NCBI RefSeq assembly: GCF_963576675.1 | Contig: NC_088910.1 | Location: forward strand, 87,984,104 to 88,048,103 | Direction of reading: 5' to 3' | DNA from: Euphorbia lathyris | Lineage: Eukaryota > Streptophyta > Magnoliopsida > Malpighiales > Euphorbiaceae | Length of the DNA stretch: 64,000 nt | Shown: piece after piece, positions 11,801 through 23,845 of the stretch | Position numbering within the stretch: the first letter of the stretch is position 1 | Layout of the letters: the number at the start of each line of letters is the position of its first letter | The notes under the pieces: generated by a model | What the model was told of the DNA's origin: nothing | The model's database searches: none | The model's input: the letters and a program-made list of their open reading frames with translations, nothing else | Program-made: the position numbers and the translations under genes

Positions 11801-11958
11801 GACATCACTTCATTAGAGACCATGTACTCAAGGGTGAGATCAAGCTGACCTATGTTCCAACAGATGAGCAGCTTGCGGATATCTTCATAAAGCCACTGGC
11901 TCGTGAGCAGTTCAGCATACTGAGAGAAGCAATTGGTATGTTGAATCCTCTTCAGTAA
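8830..11958 (+). pseudogene. Copia pol: protease, integrase, reverse transcriptase, RNase H (two internal stops)
   Basis: One reading frame throughout, broken by TAA at 10648-10650 and TAA at 11458-11460. Visible domains in order: aspartic protease (DSAC near residue 17); GAG-pre-integrase with WLWHRRLGH and CHAC; integrase core with the D...SDNGGEF...E pattern and PQQNGVVERKNRT; RT beginning NEVWDLVPKP with catalytic YVDDIIFGA (about 11010-11040); RNase H with LSTTEAEYIA and the copia C-terminal LADIFIKPL. The first stop replaces a sense codon directly after GYSQ at the start of the RT, the second lies just before the RNase H. No frameshift is seen within pol. Without readthrough the RT would not be made from this copy. 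Confidence 0.92.
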
Positions 11959-12343
11959 ATTCCAGTCCTTAATATATATTCATGCTGAGTGAATTACCAT
12001 GCTGAATGCTATTACTTGCTGAGTGGATAGATGTATGCTGAGTGTTTAATGCTAAATGAATGAATGTCACATACTGAGCAAATATGCGCACTGAGTAGTT
12101 ATCTCAAACTGAGAAACCAATTAGTTAAACCATCCATTTATGTAAAACTGACCACTCAGAATATAGAACAATTAGAATTCTAACACTGAGTAAATTGATC
12201 CGTTGCATTGAATGCAAAAGCACGCGTATAGCCACCTAGGATGACGTATGCGCCGAATGTGTCATAAATGTCAGGATTCTTGTCGGTTGAATATCCCAAG
12301 GGCAAAACTGACACATGGATTCGATAAGATCCATCTCTCATCT
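11959..12343 (+). other. Spacer between pol and the accessory ORF
   Basis: 385 bp without coding capacity on the plus strand, rich in CTGAG words, which are frequent throughout this element. It leads into the putative internal promoter. Confidence 0.6.
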
Positions 12344-12456
12344 CTATAAATAGTGGGCAAATCCCCACCTTTACTTCTTCACGCTTACAGAATTCTCTGC
12401 CATTAACACTTTCTCTCTCTCAAAATCTTCAAATCCTTCAAATATTCTCTGCGAAA
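12344..12456 (+). promoter_or_regulatory. Putative internal TATA promoter and leader of the accessory ORF
   Basis: CTATAAATAG at 12344-12353 is followed by a pyrimidine-rich stretch (CTTTACTTCTTCACG, then TTTCTCTCTCTC) and the ATG at 12457. Spacing of TATA to ATG, about 105 bp, and the CT-rich leader resemble an ordinary plant gene. This would give the accessory ORF its own mRNA. Function is inferred from sequence alone. Confidence 0.5.
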
Positions 12457-15361
12457 ATGACGAACGTCTCTGTAAACATCTCCAATGCCGGTCACCAATC
12501 TGCTGGAAACCCTAAGTCTCCTACCCAGCATGATCAAACCAAAGCTACCACACTAAGCAAGAAAACCCAAACTGAGCAAGGTACCTCCTCCAAGGGAAAG
12601 AAACCTAAGCAACGAACATATACCAGGGTCTATGAGAACGTCAGGGAATACAAGATTGACTACTCAAGGTGGTTCTCGAAAGAATTTGTGAAAAGAGAGC
12701 AACCATTCTGTGAGTGGATCTCGAAGAATGGCTGGACCGAGCTGTTCTCAATAAGCTACAATACCTACCCTGACTTGGTAAGGGAATTCTACCACAACCT
12801 GTGTGTCGCTGATGACAACCAGGACCACTTAGTCACCAAGGTGAAGGACAAAACCATCTTCATTAATCCCACCTACCTAGCCAGCCTTCTGAAACTCAAG
12901 AATGAAGGAGCCATTCTTAGGAAGTCTGGAGATCAGGACATCACTGGGTATTCCACTACATTCTGCAAACCTACTGGCCATGCTGGAGAAATCTCCAGTA
13001 CTTCAATGGGCCAACACCAAAAGATGGCACACTACCTGCTGACCAATTACATCTACCCAAAGATAAATTGCACCAGCTCAGCAACAAACTTTGAGCAATG
13101 CTTCATATGGCATATGCTGACCTACAAGCCCATCAACATGCCAGTATTCTTGATCACCGGTTTTCAAAGAAGCACTGGAACTCTAAGGCTGGGCTCACTC
13201 ATTACCCAAAATCCTCCTTGACCACCGAGTAGACCTCGCGGGGGAAACTAAGGGCCAAGGATCAGAGATTACTGTCGCTGCCCTATTTGCTTTAAAGTTT
13301 AATCAGCCAATCAAGAAAGCAAAAGGTGCTGCTGACCCAAACGCTGAGGGGACGGTAATCAAAAAGGGCAAAAGAACTAAGGCCCCTACTGACAGGAAAA
13401 GGAAAGATATGCAAAGCACCTCTAAAGAAGTTGTTCCCGCTCCTAAGAAGATAAAGATTGTGTCCAAAGGAATGACTGCACAAGCTGAGCCCAAGTCAGC
13501 TGAGAAAAGACCTAGGCAAGATGAGCCTGAGGCAGATGAAAGGGAAAATGTTGATGAAGAACCTCTAAGTAAGAAGAAGAAGAACTCTTCGGAGTTAAGT
13601 CCAATCGATGCCATTCCTGCTAGCTTCTTTGTTCCCAACGACTCTCACTATGCTCAGAGTCAAGGTATTGCCGCTGAGCAACAGAACGATGAAGTTGAAC
13701 TGGATGATCAGTTCATTGAACAGTTGGAAGAAGAATTAGATGAGGAAGATCAGGATGATGAACAAGAAGAAGAAGGAGAAGAGAGTGGTCAGGATGACAC
13801 TGAGGAGACAGCAAGTGAAGAAGATGCTGAGCCAACTCACACTGAGTTGACTACAGAAGAAGGTGCTGAGCAAACAGAACAGCAGGATGCTGATGAAGGA
13901 GAAAATTCTCCATCTCATTCAATTCACGCTGATCCCACTCCTCCAAAGACTTAGGGAAAAAGAAAAAGACTTGTCAAGGCACATACAACAACAGTGCTTG
14001 ACTTCATGGATGATCTAACGCAGAAAAGACGAACCACTGATCCATCGAATATCAAGCTTAAATTCTTCAGAAAACCTTCTACGACTCTGCCAGAGCAAAC
14101 TGAAAAGCAAGCCTCTGTTTCTCTTCCACAGGAACAAGCCGACTTAGATGCTTCTGAGAACCCGACCAACATCGAGCCAATTCTCAATGCAGATGCTAAA
14201 CCTAGCCCTCTGCCGCCTAAGGAAATTCCTGCTCCAGTCAGCACTGAACCTATCCCACCGTTAACAGAAAGTCAGCTTCAGCCTGACTCTGAACCTGCAT
14301 CCAATACTGTTGTTTAATCACCTCTCCATTCTACAGAACAAGTGCAGGTTGAAACACTAAGCCCAGTCACTGACCCCACTGGCACTACAAATGATGCACT
14401 GAATCTCACTCCTCCACCAGCTGGTCAAACTAATGAAGACTCATACAACTACCTCACTGCCACTGAGTCTGGTACAAGGATAATTAACTCGGCTCAGGCC
14501 TTGATCCAATACCTTCATCAACCTTCAGACACTGCTGCTGGGTCTTCCGATAATGAGTCCACTCAGCTTCCACAAGTCACTCAACTTCTCAATGAGGTTC
14601 GAGGTCTAAAAGACTTGCTGAGTGTAATGATCAATATCCAAGCCCAACAACCAAAGCAGGAGTCCATAACAAAGCTGGCTGAACTCCAGCTGACCATGGT
14701 TCAACATATCAACTCCCTACAGGGACAATTTCAAGCCTTGTCAGCTGCGAACTCAGGGTATGCAACTTCTGCCGAAGTTCATCAGTTATTCACCCAGCTT
14801 CAAATTGAGCAAGAGAAGACAAACCATCAGCTTTCCTCTTACTCCCAATGCTCAGTAGAACAGATCGGCGAAGCTGTTCGTCTTCTGAATCTAAACAAGG
14901 CAGAGATGGACACTGACCAGATGAAGCAGAATGAGATTCTCCAGTATACACATCAAATCTTTACCCATGTCCGTCATTCTAACATTCAGCGTCAGTTCTA
15001 TGACTCATCTCTGCTCAAGATGTTTCATCAAGCTTATGCTGCGCTGACTGATACACTCACTTGGATGGGTAAATCTCAAGCCTACGCACTGAGCATCCTT
15101 AGCGCTGCTGAAATTGGTGTGCCTCAAGAGGTATTAGACGATGGTGTTGTTGTCTTTGATGGCATAAATGAAAGCACCGGCAAGCTGAAGGACTTCTCAG
15201 CTCGCATATCTGAAGCTGCTCAAAACAGCACCTTCAGGCCTCCTCCTCCTCCCGATGCTGCTAAAATGGGGGAGAAAGAACAAACAGGAAGAACTCAGCA
15301 TGAGGCTGCTGGAAGTAGTCAGCTTAAGGGAAAAGGAAAACTGATATATAAGAAGAAATAG
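12457..15361 (+). pseudogene. Accessory ORF of the copia element (plant-transposon-protein domain, acidic and Gln-rich regions)
   Basis: Once one long ORF of roughly 970 codons, now in four pieces: 12457-13221, then another frame to TAG at 13952, to TAA at 14315, and 14342-15361. The frame change is near 13203-13210, where the CCC of ATTACCCAAA looks like a one-base gain. The N-terminal part is basic, then has a GWTELFS...FYHNL stretch like the 'putative plant transposon protein' domain found in similar LTR elements. The middle is strongly acidic with Glu/Asp runs; the C-terminal part is Gln- and Ser-rich with helical stretches. Sireviruses carry a so-called envelope-like ORF at this place. 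I see no signal peptide or clear membrane segment, so envelope function is not supported here. Confidence 0.7.
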
Positions 15362-15859
15362 CTTAGTTAGGATATCTAGTTTCTAAGTCTTAAGTATCCC
15401 TGTTATGTATAATGCTGACTACTTATTAATACTATGCTTGCATCAAATTTTTCAACTTGTATGATTAAAATCTTATATGATGCTGAGCTATTATGTTTTG
15501 CATACATCAACTGTGTTTATCATTCTTAATGTCTTCTGATTGTATGTTATTAACACTGTCTGGTATGATTAAAACATTGTCTTATAAGACTCATTGAACA
15601 ACAAAATACTTAGCGCTCTCTGATAGTTAAATCTTCCGCTTAAAACTGAGCTAATAGAATATGTTTCATGAGCTGACCTTTATTTGAAAACTGACCTAGG
15701 ACTTACTCGATTAAACCTTAAAATGTTTAGAGTAAAACTGTGTCAGTAGCTCAACCCTTACGGGGGAGTTTATTAAGCTATAAAAGGTCAACTATCATGG
15801 GGGAGCTCAAAACTGAGTTCTTCACTGAATAGTTTTGCCAACATCAAAATGGGGGAGTT
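15362..15859 (+). promoter_or_regulatory. Region with three polypurine-tract copies before the 3' LTR
   Basis: GGGGGAG occurs at 15762, 15799 and 15851; the last, AAAATGGGGGAGTT, abuts the 3' LTR and is the functional PPT position for plus-strand priming. Repeated PPT-like tracts are a reported trait of Sireviruses. The rest of the segment is non-coding. Confidence 0.75.
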
Positions 15860-17187
15860 TGTTGAAACACCTTTCCACATGATTTTGATTTGACAAAATT
15901 ATTTGAGTATATGTTTAAAAATATTCTAAAACACACTAAGTTTAAATGCTTTGATTTATTACACTAATGTGTTTGTTCAATGTTGAGTTAAATTATTTAT
16001 AAGACATAAAGACTAAAAGGCTAAAGGCCCAAAGGAAAGTCAAAGGCCCAAGACAACTCGGCCCGTGTAAACAAAACGCTGTCGTTGTGGACAAAACGCA
16101 GCTCAGCATGAAGAAGGATCTGGAAGACTTTCTTTATCTACTTCGGAACGAAGCTGCTGAGTTGGACGACAAAGAGTACAAGACAGCAGCTGAGCAAGGA
16201 ACAACTTCAAGACAAAGTATTTCTACTTTGGGTAAAGTTCAAAAGACACAGAAAGCTGTCTGGAAGACTTTGCCATAAAAGGCGAAACATTCTGCCTGTC
16301 TGTCTAAAAGCTGCTCAGCACTGACCGAAGACAGAAGATACAATAATCTGATTGGCCAACGGCACTGAGCGTGTACTGAGTGACAACGACATCAAGCCGT
16401 TTCCCTCCAACGGTTATTTCGAAATTTGAAATAACCGATACCTCAAGTGTCACTATAAATAGGCCTTTCAGTTGCTTCATTCGATGCAGATCTTCAACTA
16501 GCCATTACGCTGACCAAATTCACACTTGAAGTTCTGTGAGAAAAAGCAAAGCAAATACTTACACCAATTTCCATATTACTGTGTAAAAGTCTAGAGTGAT
16601 TATCCAATCATCTAAAGTGTCTTAGCAATTGTTGTTTAGGACAAACTTATTATCATTTCTAGAATTAGAAAGGAGAGGCTGAGTACTCGATTATAGTACT
16701 CGGCAATAGAATAGGAGTGAGTAGAGGTATAGAGGAAGGTACTTTTGTTATACTCAGCTTCTTGTTGTAAAAGGTTTGATGCTCTACCGTTAAAGAGCTC
16801 AGTAGAGAATTCGAAAGCTCGGAACGTGTTCCGGGGACAGGACGTAGGCGTAGAGGCCGAACCTGGATAAATCTGCTGAGTAACATCGTTCTAACCTTAA
16901 ACTCCTTTAATATATATATTGCTTGCTTAAACAAAATCGACCAAGTAAAGAGGTCACGCTGAGTTGTGTGCATTGAGTATCTGAGTTCAGGAATAGACTC
17001 AAGTGCTATCTCCTGACTCAAAGAAAGAAGCTGACTTAGTCAGTTGACTAAGCTAGTGTCTTACTTCACTCAGCGCGCTGTGTAATTCTCTTTCAAAGAA
17101 AAATAAGTCAGCCTCAACGTACTAAAATTTTAAATAGTTCCTATCCCCCCCCTTGGAACTAACTTGTTACGTTATAAAGGACCAACA
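15860..17187 (+). repeat. 3' LTR of the copia element
   Basis: 1328 bp, starting TGTTGAAACACC and ending ACCAACA. Compared with the 5' LTR it has a 3-bp deletion near 17041, one extra C in the C tract near 17147 and about twenty substitutions, mostly transitions. The TATA box is at 16453-16462. It is followed by the target duplication GATAC. Confidence 0.95.
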
Positions 17188-17290
17188 GATACGCTAAGGT
17201 AGGTAAGTTGAAGTAGATCCGCCCAACTAGATACTTGAAAGATATACATCAAAGTAGATACGTTGAGTAGATTCAGCTAGGTAGATCCGC
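17188..17290. repeat. GTAGATAC-rich repeat, right part
   Basis: Continuation of the repeat at 5480-5688 beyond the copia insertion, with the same GTAGATC/GTAGATAC words. Confidence 0.55.
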
Positions 17291-17460
17291 CCAGAAGAAA
17301 AGATAGGCTGGAAATTTTAGGTGTATCTTTCTCCTCTTCTGAACCACTTCCCCCACATATCTGACGGAATTTGTTACCTTACTACTTTCCTAATCTTGAA
17401 TTGGAACTTGCTGAAAAGATGTCCTCATCACTAAGTAGTTAGTTTTATCCAAACGTGTAT

Positions 17461-18250
17461 CACATATTAATGGGATGTTGGAAAGCCCGTCAGCTCTGGA
17501 ACTTTACAGTAGTTGGTGACGTTAATGTGTTGTTCTCTGACTTCTCTATCTTTTGGGAGCATTTAAATCGTATTTTTAGCAAATAGGATGTGGAGCTTGC
17601 ATTGATCTTGTGCCGATTGTTATAGATAGAACACAACACCTGGGTATGAAATCACCGATTCGCCCCAACCTTGATTTCTTTTAGTAGTGTCATAGCTTTA
17701 CTGTCACAGTGGAAATAAACCCAATTGCTTGATAGTGTTTAGAAGCCCCCTCCTACTCTAATCTCTAAATGGTAGCCCCTTTAACTTGTAGTTTTAAAGC
17801 AAACTTCGATGGTGCCTTGTTTAGTGGCAATGATCATGTAGGCTTTAGGGTGGTCGTGCGTGATTCAATAGGCGATTTTGTTGCTTGTTATAATGGGGCC
17901 ATTGATTGCCCTCGAGAAGTTCTGGTCGCAGAAATTAAATCTTGTAGAGAAGCTTTAAGTTGGGTTAAACAACAAGGTTGGAGTAATGTGGTGGTAGAAT
18001 CGAATTCTTAGCTTTTTGTTCAAGCTTTATTTATAATGATTCTTCCTCCTCCTTGTCCAGTCTTATGTTAAACGATTGTAAGTCTTTGTTACAAGATATT
18101 GTGAACTGTAATTTCAGTTTTGTTAAACGTTCAGTGAACCATTATGCTTAAGTAGTAGCTAGAGTGTTTGGTTCTTTTTCTGATTGAAGGGGTTTTGTAA
18201 CTCACCTCATTTCCTTTGTATGCTCCAACTCTATATCAAATAAATCTCCC
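17461..18250 (+). pseudogene. L1-type LINE 3' fragment (RNase H domain), decayed
   Basis: The open piece 17769-18011 encodes the start of a plant L1 RNase H domain (FKANFDGALF, VVRDSIGDFVA, EVLVAEIKSCREAL). Upstream DNA from about 17461 has relics of the region before RNase H, with several stops. Downstream to about 18200 frames resembling the usual SFVKRS-N-H-A C-terminus continue with stops. A T-rich tract follows. 5' truncated and non-functional. Confidence 0.75.
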
Positions 18251-18317
18251 TTTTTTTTAAGAAAAATGGTATTGTATGGGGTTTTCGAAATAGTGGAACT
18301 AATTAACCTAATGTTAT

Positions 18318-18530
18318 AGTCCGTAGTGGAAGATTGGTTGGAATTTGATACATTATTTAGGACTTGTAAGGCTCTTTTGGGTAGCAGACATGATTTTAAG
18401 GTGTCTTTTTCTTCTCAACTAGCGAACAGGACTGCACATGTTGGTGCACGACATGTTATTTCCAATGCTAGTGAATTTTCGGTTTTTCTATTCTCGATTG
18501 GTTGATTGATTCTCTTTATAAGGACTTCTA
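18318..18530 (+). pseudogene. Second LINE RNase H tail fragment
   Basis: A frame reading CKALLGSRHDFKVSF then LANRTAHVGARH matches the C-terminal helix of plant LINE RNase H domains. It ends in stops before a T-rich tract at 18550. It is either a separate truncated LINE or a rearranged piece of its neighbour. Confidence 0.55.
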
Positions 18531-18804
18531 TTATTGGTTAATGCATTAGTTTTTTTTTTTAAATAAAGATAAAAAGTTATTTATCCTAGAATAAACCACA
18601 CACTAAGTTTAATGTGTATACTTGTAATTAATTAAGTGTTTAATGTGTCAAATTCAATCGAAATTGATGAGTAAATCTTTTTGTTGAGGGGTAAGATTGA
18701 AACCCTGAATATAAAAGAAAAGAAAACCCCCCTGGGCTGTGTGTATCTGTTACATTTCAACTTCAAGTCTCCTTTTAGGACACATAGCAAGAAAGAGTAA
18801 AAGA

Positions 18805-21800
18805 ATGGAGAAGAAAGCAGAGCTACAGCCTCCGGCGGTGAAGAAGCAAGTGCATCTCTTTTACTGCGCCGACTGCGAAGACCTTGCCCGTAAAGTTGCC
18901 TCTCAATCCGACCTCATCACTCTTCAATCCATCAACTGGAGGTCTTTCTTCTTCCTCTGCTTTTCTTTTTATTTTCTTTATGCTTTCGATAACCCTTGTC
19001 TTTTCGATGTTTTCCTAAACCTGGAAACTATAGCGATGGCTTTATGTTCACACTCTTATAGGTCCTCAAAACTAGACTCGTATTAATTGTCAAAATTACT
19101 TGTAATCTCTTTATTTGAGTTTCGGATTTTGATTGTGGAAAAGCAATCATATCTATTTACTGACATTTCAAGAACAATTGGGTTCCATTACTTTGATAGT
19201 GTTTTTGTGGGGATTCTTGAAAGAATGGTTACGGGATTAACTATTTGATTGTGGAAATAATCATATCTATTTACTGACATTTCAATACCAATTGAAAAAT
19301 GACTATGTTCACGTGATCAAGCTGGGTTGGAAATGGGGTGTGCATACATATGAAGACTGACTTTCATCGTGACAGATTTCCATATCTTTCGCTGAAGTAA
19401 CGATTAGTGATTCTAAACAATTGCCTACTGTGTTCGCTTTGCTTCCTTCTTGTGCATGTGTGAAATTATGTTCAAATTAATAGCCAACCTCCATATAATT
19501 ATGAGGCGGATATGAGATGAGTGTATGTGCATTTTTTTTCCAGGAATTTTGCTGATGGATTTCCAAATCTTTATATAAACAATGCACAAGAAATAAGAGG
19601 TCAACATGTTGCCTTTCTCGGGGCTTTTAGTTCCCCTGCAGTTATATTTGAGCAACTTTCTGTCATTTATGCGCTCCCGCGACTTTTTGTTGCTTCCTTC
19701 ACTCTAGTTTTGCCTTTCTTTCCAACTGGTTCCTTTGAACGAATGGAAGAAGAGGGGGATGTTGCAACTGCATTTACTATGGCAAGGATATTATCAAATA
19801 TTCCCATATCAAGGGGTGGTCCCACTAGTCTAGTCATCTATGATATACATGCTCTACAGGTTTTTTTTCCCAACTTCTCTCCAAATAATTTTGCATGCAA
19901 ACATATGTTCTAGTTGCACCCAGTTTGTAGTAGTTTATATGCTTACAGATGCATGTTTTTGGTTGTTTCCTTATCTCTTTGCTGAATCTAATACTTGACC
20001 AATTGCCTGTTCTATTTCTTTTGTGAATTTTTATAAAAACATAAGAACACGTGGTGATTAATTATTTTCTCTCCAAATAAGAATAAAGCGAAACACTCTG
20101 TATTAACAGATAGAAATTTTGTCATGTCAGTAGAATTTGGTGGGGACTTTATTGACCATTCATGTAATTTGTATTAAAAGTTCCATTAGTCATCATTTGC
20201 TGAAAATAAGAAACGTAAGACAATTTAGAAAGTTTATTATTGTTTTTACAAACAACATTAATATATAAGAATTCACTGGCTTCATTAGAAAAGTAAAAGT
20301 CCGAGGAGTGATTTTACTTGGAAAAAAGCATGTTGGTAGAAGTGTAAGAATCAAAGCATGAATATAACTTTCTTTTCCAGATTTTGAGAGGCTTTTGGTC
20401 AAAGTAGAGATTTGGAAATTCTATTTTATACCAACTGAAATTAGTGATTTGGGATTAAACATGAAAAGCATGCTTTATATTTATACATGTGATGCATGTG
20501 CACATGCTTATGCTCTTTTATTGTAGATTATAACATAAACATATGTATGATGAAAGAAACAAGAATAAAAAAGAGGCATGTTGCATCTGTGTGAATGGTT
20601 TGTATTCTGATACATGTATCGTTCAAATTCTCTAGGCGATATTATCTAAAGTTTTTGTTCATATTTCTTAAAACCGAAAGTTTTATGTCTTCTGCTTTCC
20701 CTTATGTTGCACTTTCAGTAAGTGAAGAAACTATAAATCAATAGGATGTGGAAAGAAATAGTAGTTAATACCTCGTCCTGTAACTAGTCAAAATATACTT
20801 CAGGCCCCCCAATACTATTTTCCTTTTTGTTAGTCTAGTTATGAATAATTATTGTATTGTCATTCCTATTCTTATTATATAATTTGTGGGACTTTATGTT
20901 TCTTAGTCATGTTTCATATGGGTGTTAATCGTTTGTTTCCTTTCTGCCTGTATCCTTTGTTCAAGTATTTCGTTCTCTCAAAAAAAAAAAATTGCTGTTA
21001 TCTTCTTGTGTAAGCATTAGACCGCCATCTCAATATTACAAGTTTTCATTTCATTATTATTTTAACATGCAGGAAAGATTTTATTTTGGAGACCATGTTT
21101 TGCCGTTGTTTGAGACTGGGATTCCTCTACTGATGCAACGTCTTCAACAACTTCCGGATTCTGAGAATGTATGTTGCATCCCAATTCTTCTTGATCTGAG
21201 ATACATTTGTGTTGTTTCTTGTTATTGTTATAATTATAACTGTAGTATTTCTCCAAGATTGACTTTTCCTAGCATGATAGCATAATTCAGTTTCTGGTGA
21301 TTTTGTATTTCTCCTCTTTGATAGCATTATTTTCCAGATTGTTGTTGCATTTCCTGATGATGGAGCTTGGAAGCGGTTCCACAAGCTGTTAGATCATTTT
21401 CCAACGGTTGGTTCAAAATTTCTGCTTAAATGGAGAAAATGATTTTGCAAATCCAATTTCTGTATGGCAAAGGGTGTTCTTGAATGTCAGGTGGTGTGCG
21501 CAAAGGTTCGTGAAGGTGATAAGAGGATAGTTCGTATAAAAGAGGGAAATCCTGCTGGTTGTCATGTGGTAATTGTTGATGATTTGGTGCAGTCAGGAGG
21601 TACCCTAATTGAGTGTCAGGTATTATTTTTATTGTTAAAATCCAAACTTTCTTAGTTTTGCTTTCAAGTTAGAAAAAGTCATAGTTAACTCATATACTCT
21701 TATAAAGGCTGTATATGCTTCTCATATCATAATCGAAGTTTTCTATAAACTGCTATTATGTTTTTTTATCCTTTCCTGAATTTCTAGTAAAATATTGTTC

Positions 21801-22786
21801 ATCTCATCAGACCTGCTGCTGCTTCTTGTAGTCTTGAATTCACATATGCTAGTTGTGTAGAAAAATTAAATTTGAGCTCCATACAAACATGGATTTTGAT
21901 GTTAAAGGAGAACCCGAGTGCTAAAGCACATTCTACTTGGGAAATCCTGTAGTTTGTACTATTCTAATTTATTTCTAGAAATTACCAAAAAAAAAAAAAT
22001 TATTTCTAGAAAGTGCAATCATTTTAATAATGGCATAAACCCAGCACCTCTTCCTCCATCCCTACACAAGAACACATAATTGGTATATATATATTTTCTA
22101 AAAACTGAATTATCCAAAGTCATTTGATTTTTTTTTCCATTTCTCGGTTATGGATCAAAAGACATAGTTAATAATACATGGGTCATATATTTTGTTGTTA
22201 CCCAGATGATTTTATGGTGTGTGTTGAAGTGAATTGCATGAATTGATGACGTGGAATACTATGTGCTTTTAATATGGTTCCCCATAACTATGTACACAAC
22301 CCATTTTTTTATGGGATGGGAATATTAGATGTTTAGTATGCCGCTTACTCTTTTCATGTTCACGTTGTTACCATGGCCTGATATATTTTTGAAGTTTTAA
22401 GAGAAATATATAGCAAGTTCCTAATGTTCGACATCGATATTCTTTCTATGCATGTTCCTGTAGAAAGTATTGGCAGCTCATGGTGCAGCTAAGGTGAGTG
22501 CATACGTCACCCATGGCGTGTTTCCAAAGCGATCTTGGGAGCGATTTACTCACAAAAGTGATGGTAAGACCTGAACCTCCATACGCTTTCCTCGATCATT
22601 TTAGAAACATAATTACTAACTATTGGACCATATACTCGTTTGTTTTGTGAAGAAACCTCAGAGAACGCATTTGCCTACTTTTGGATCACAGATTCATGCC
22701 CTCTAACTGTTGAGGCAATAGCAAATAAATCTCCGTTTGAAATTTTAAGTCTGGCCGGGTCCATTGCTGATGCTCTCCAAATTTGA
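18805..22786 (+). CDS. PRS4: Ribose-phosphate pyrophosphokinase 4 (PRPP synthetase)
   Basis: Seven exons: 18805-18941, 19544-19859, 21073-21168, 21338-21406, 21491-21619, 22464-22563, 22653-22786, encoding 326 residues. All junctions are GT/AG and in phase. The last acceptor (22652) has an in-frame alternative nine bases downstream. The enzyme makes 5-phosphoribosyl diphosphate from ribose 5-phosphate and ATP for purine, pyrimidine, His and Trp synthesis. Diagnostic stretches are [13 protein letters not shown] near the N-terminus, [19 protein letters not shown] in the middle, the PRPP-binding loop [14 protein letters not shown] (232-245) and the C-terminus [12 protein letters not shown]. It matches the phosphate-independent class II PRS3/PRS4 type, and PRS4 best because it lacks an N-terminal transit peptide; this isoform is cytosolic in other plants. 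The start follows alignment to the family: the upstream in-frame frame lacks similarity. Confidence 0.95.
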
Positions 22787-23845
22787 GTAAGCACTGATAA
22801 TCCTATGAAAAGATTCTTTAACATGTTTGTCGTATTTTTGTATTCTGTTTCAGCACTGGGTTCATAACCATGGAATGGAATTCTGATGTTCCTAGACACT
22901 CATTATCTGAGAGACACACCAACTATATAAAATGAGATCTCCATGAAGAAAATATGCATGTTAAGTATCTTCATCGCAATTACTTTGAGGTTGAAATGGA
23001 ACTAAGCTTTTGGAATTGGTTTCATATCTGTGGAAAAACATTTTTTTTTACTCCATGTATGTGGCCTAATTTTGACTTTCATCTGAAACTTTGACTTGAT
23101 GAATTTAACTTGATTTTCTTTTTCTTTAACATCTTGGTGAACTTGTCCCTTTTTATCATTTAGCCCACTGTATTTAATGGCCAACTTTTCAGTCCTCTAA
23201 ACTCAATAATGGTAACACATTTAACCTCTTCATTTTTACTTACATGGCACATGTTGTATGTGTCGTGTCACTGTAGGTAAAAATTTGCTAAATTTTAAGT
23301 TTAGGGTGGTGCTAAGTGACAAAAAGAAAAAAGTGACAAGTTGAGGGATTCAGCATTAAGCCTAGCTTTTTAATTCATTGTATTATTTCTGGTCAAACTA
23401 AATTAAGAATAGTTAGTTGGTTTTTCTGTTAGAAGATCTGAAACACAAATTGTTTGTTTGTGCCAATCATTTGTGTAACCTCTCTAGTATTCTAAACTAG
23501 CAACAATATTAATATATACATATATATATTCAAAAGCATAATAACAATACAAAAACGAAGTACATAAGAATGGCCATATACAAATACATAACATGTTTTA
23601 AACCCCCATCGAGATGTTCTTTATCTCTTCAAATTCTGTATCTTATTCTAACATTCAATATCAACCAAAAAAAAAAATTCATAATTCTGCTTCTTAACAA
23701 TATAATACATTTCATCTCAAAAATATATATATATATATATATATATATGATACATATTTTATTGTTTTTTTTTTCTTAACTCATTTATTCAAAAAGTTGC
23801 TTTGAATTTTTTTATTTTATAGAGAAGCTTCAATATCAATTTTAC
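22787..23845. other. PRS4 3' flank, no gene seen
   Basis: AT-rich DNA without coding potential. It includes a segment (about 23382-23610) duplicated at 30801-31050 and an AT dinucleotide run near 23720-23750. Confidence 0.5.
23382..23610 (+). repeat. Dispersed direct repeat, copy 1
   Basis: Matches 30801-31050 in the same orientation: shared words include TTATTTCTGGTCAAA, TTCTGTTAGAAGATCT, AGCAACAATATT and TCAAAAGCATAATAACAATA. Copies differ by scattered substitutions and an AT-run length change. Confidence 0.75.

Larger units (their letters stand above)
5689..17187 (+). mobile_element. Sirevirus-type Ty1/copia LTR retrotransposon, 11.5 kb
   Basis: Complete structure: 5' LTR 5689-7018, primer-binding site at 7021, gag, pol in the copia order (protease, integrase, RT, RNase H), accessory ORF region 12457-15361, polypurine tracts, 3' LTR 15860-17187. 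LTRs start TG and end CA. The 5-bp target duplication GATAC is present at 5684-5688 and 17188-17192. By eye the two LTRs differ at about twenty positions plus two small indels, so the insertion is young. Features placing it near the Sireviruses are zinc knuckles in gag, a large ORF behind pol, several GGGGGAG tracts before the 3' LTR, and great length. Coding is broken at several points, so the copy is probably not autonomous. A solo LTR of the same family lies at 52455-53785. Confidence 0.95.

Noticed and set aside
13303..13638. Antisense Ser/Phe-rich open frame across the accessory ORF
   Set aside because: Shadow of the Lys/Glu/Ser-rich sense frame.
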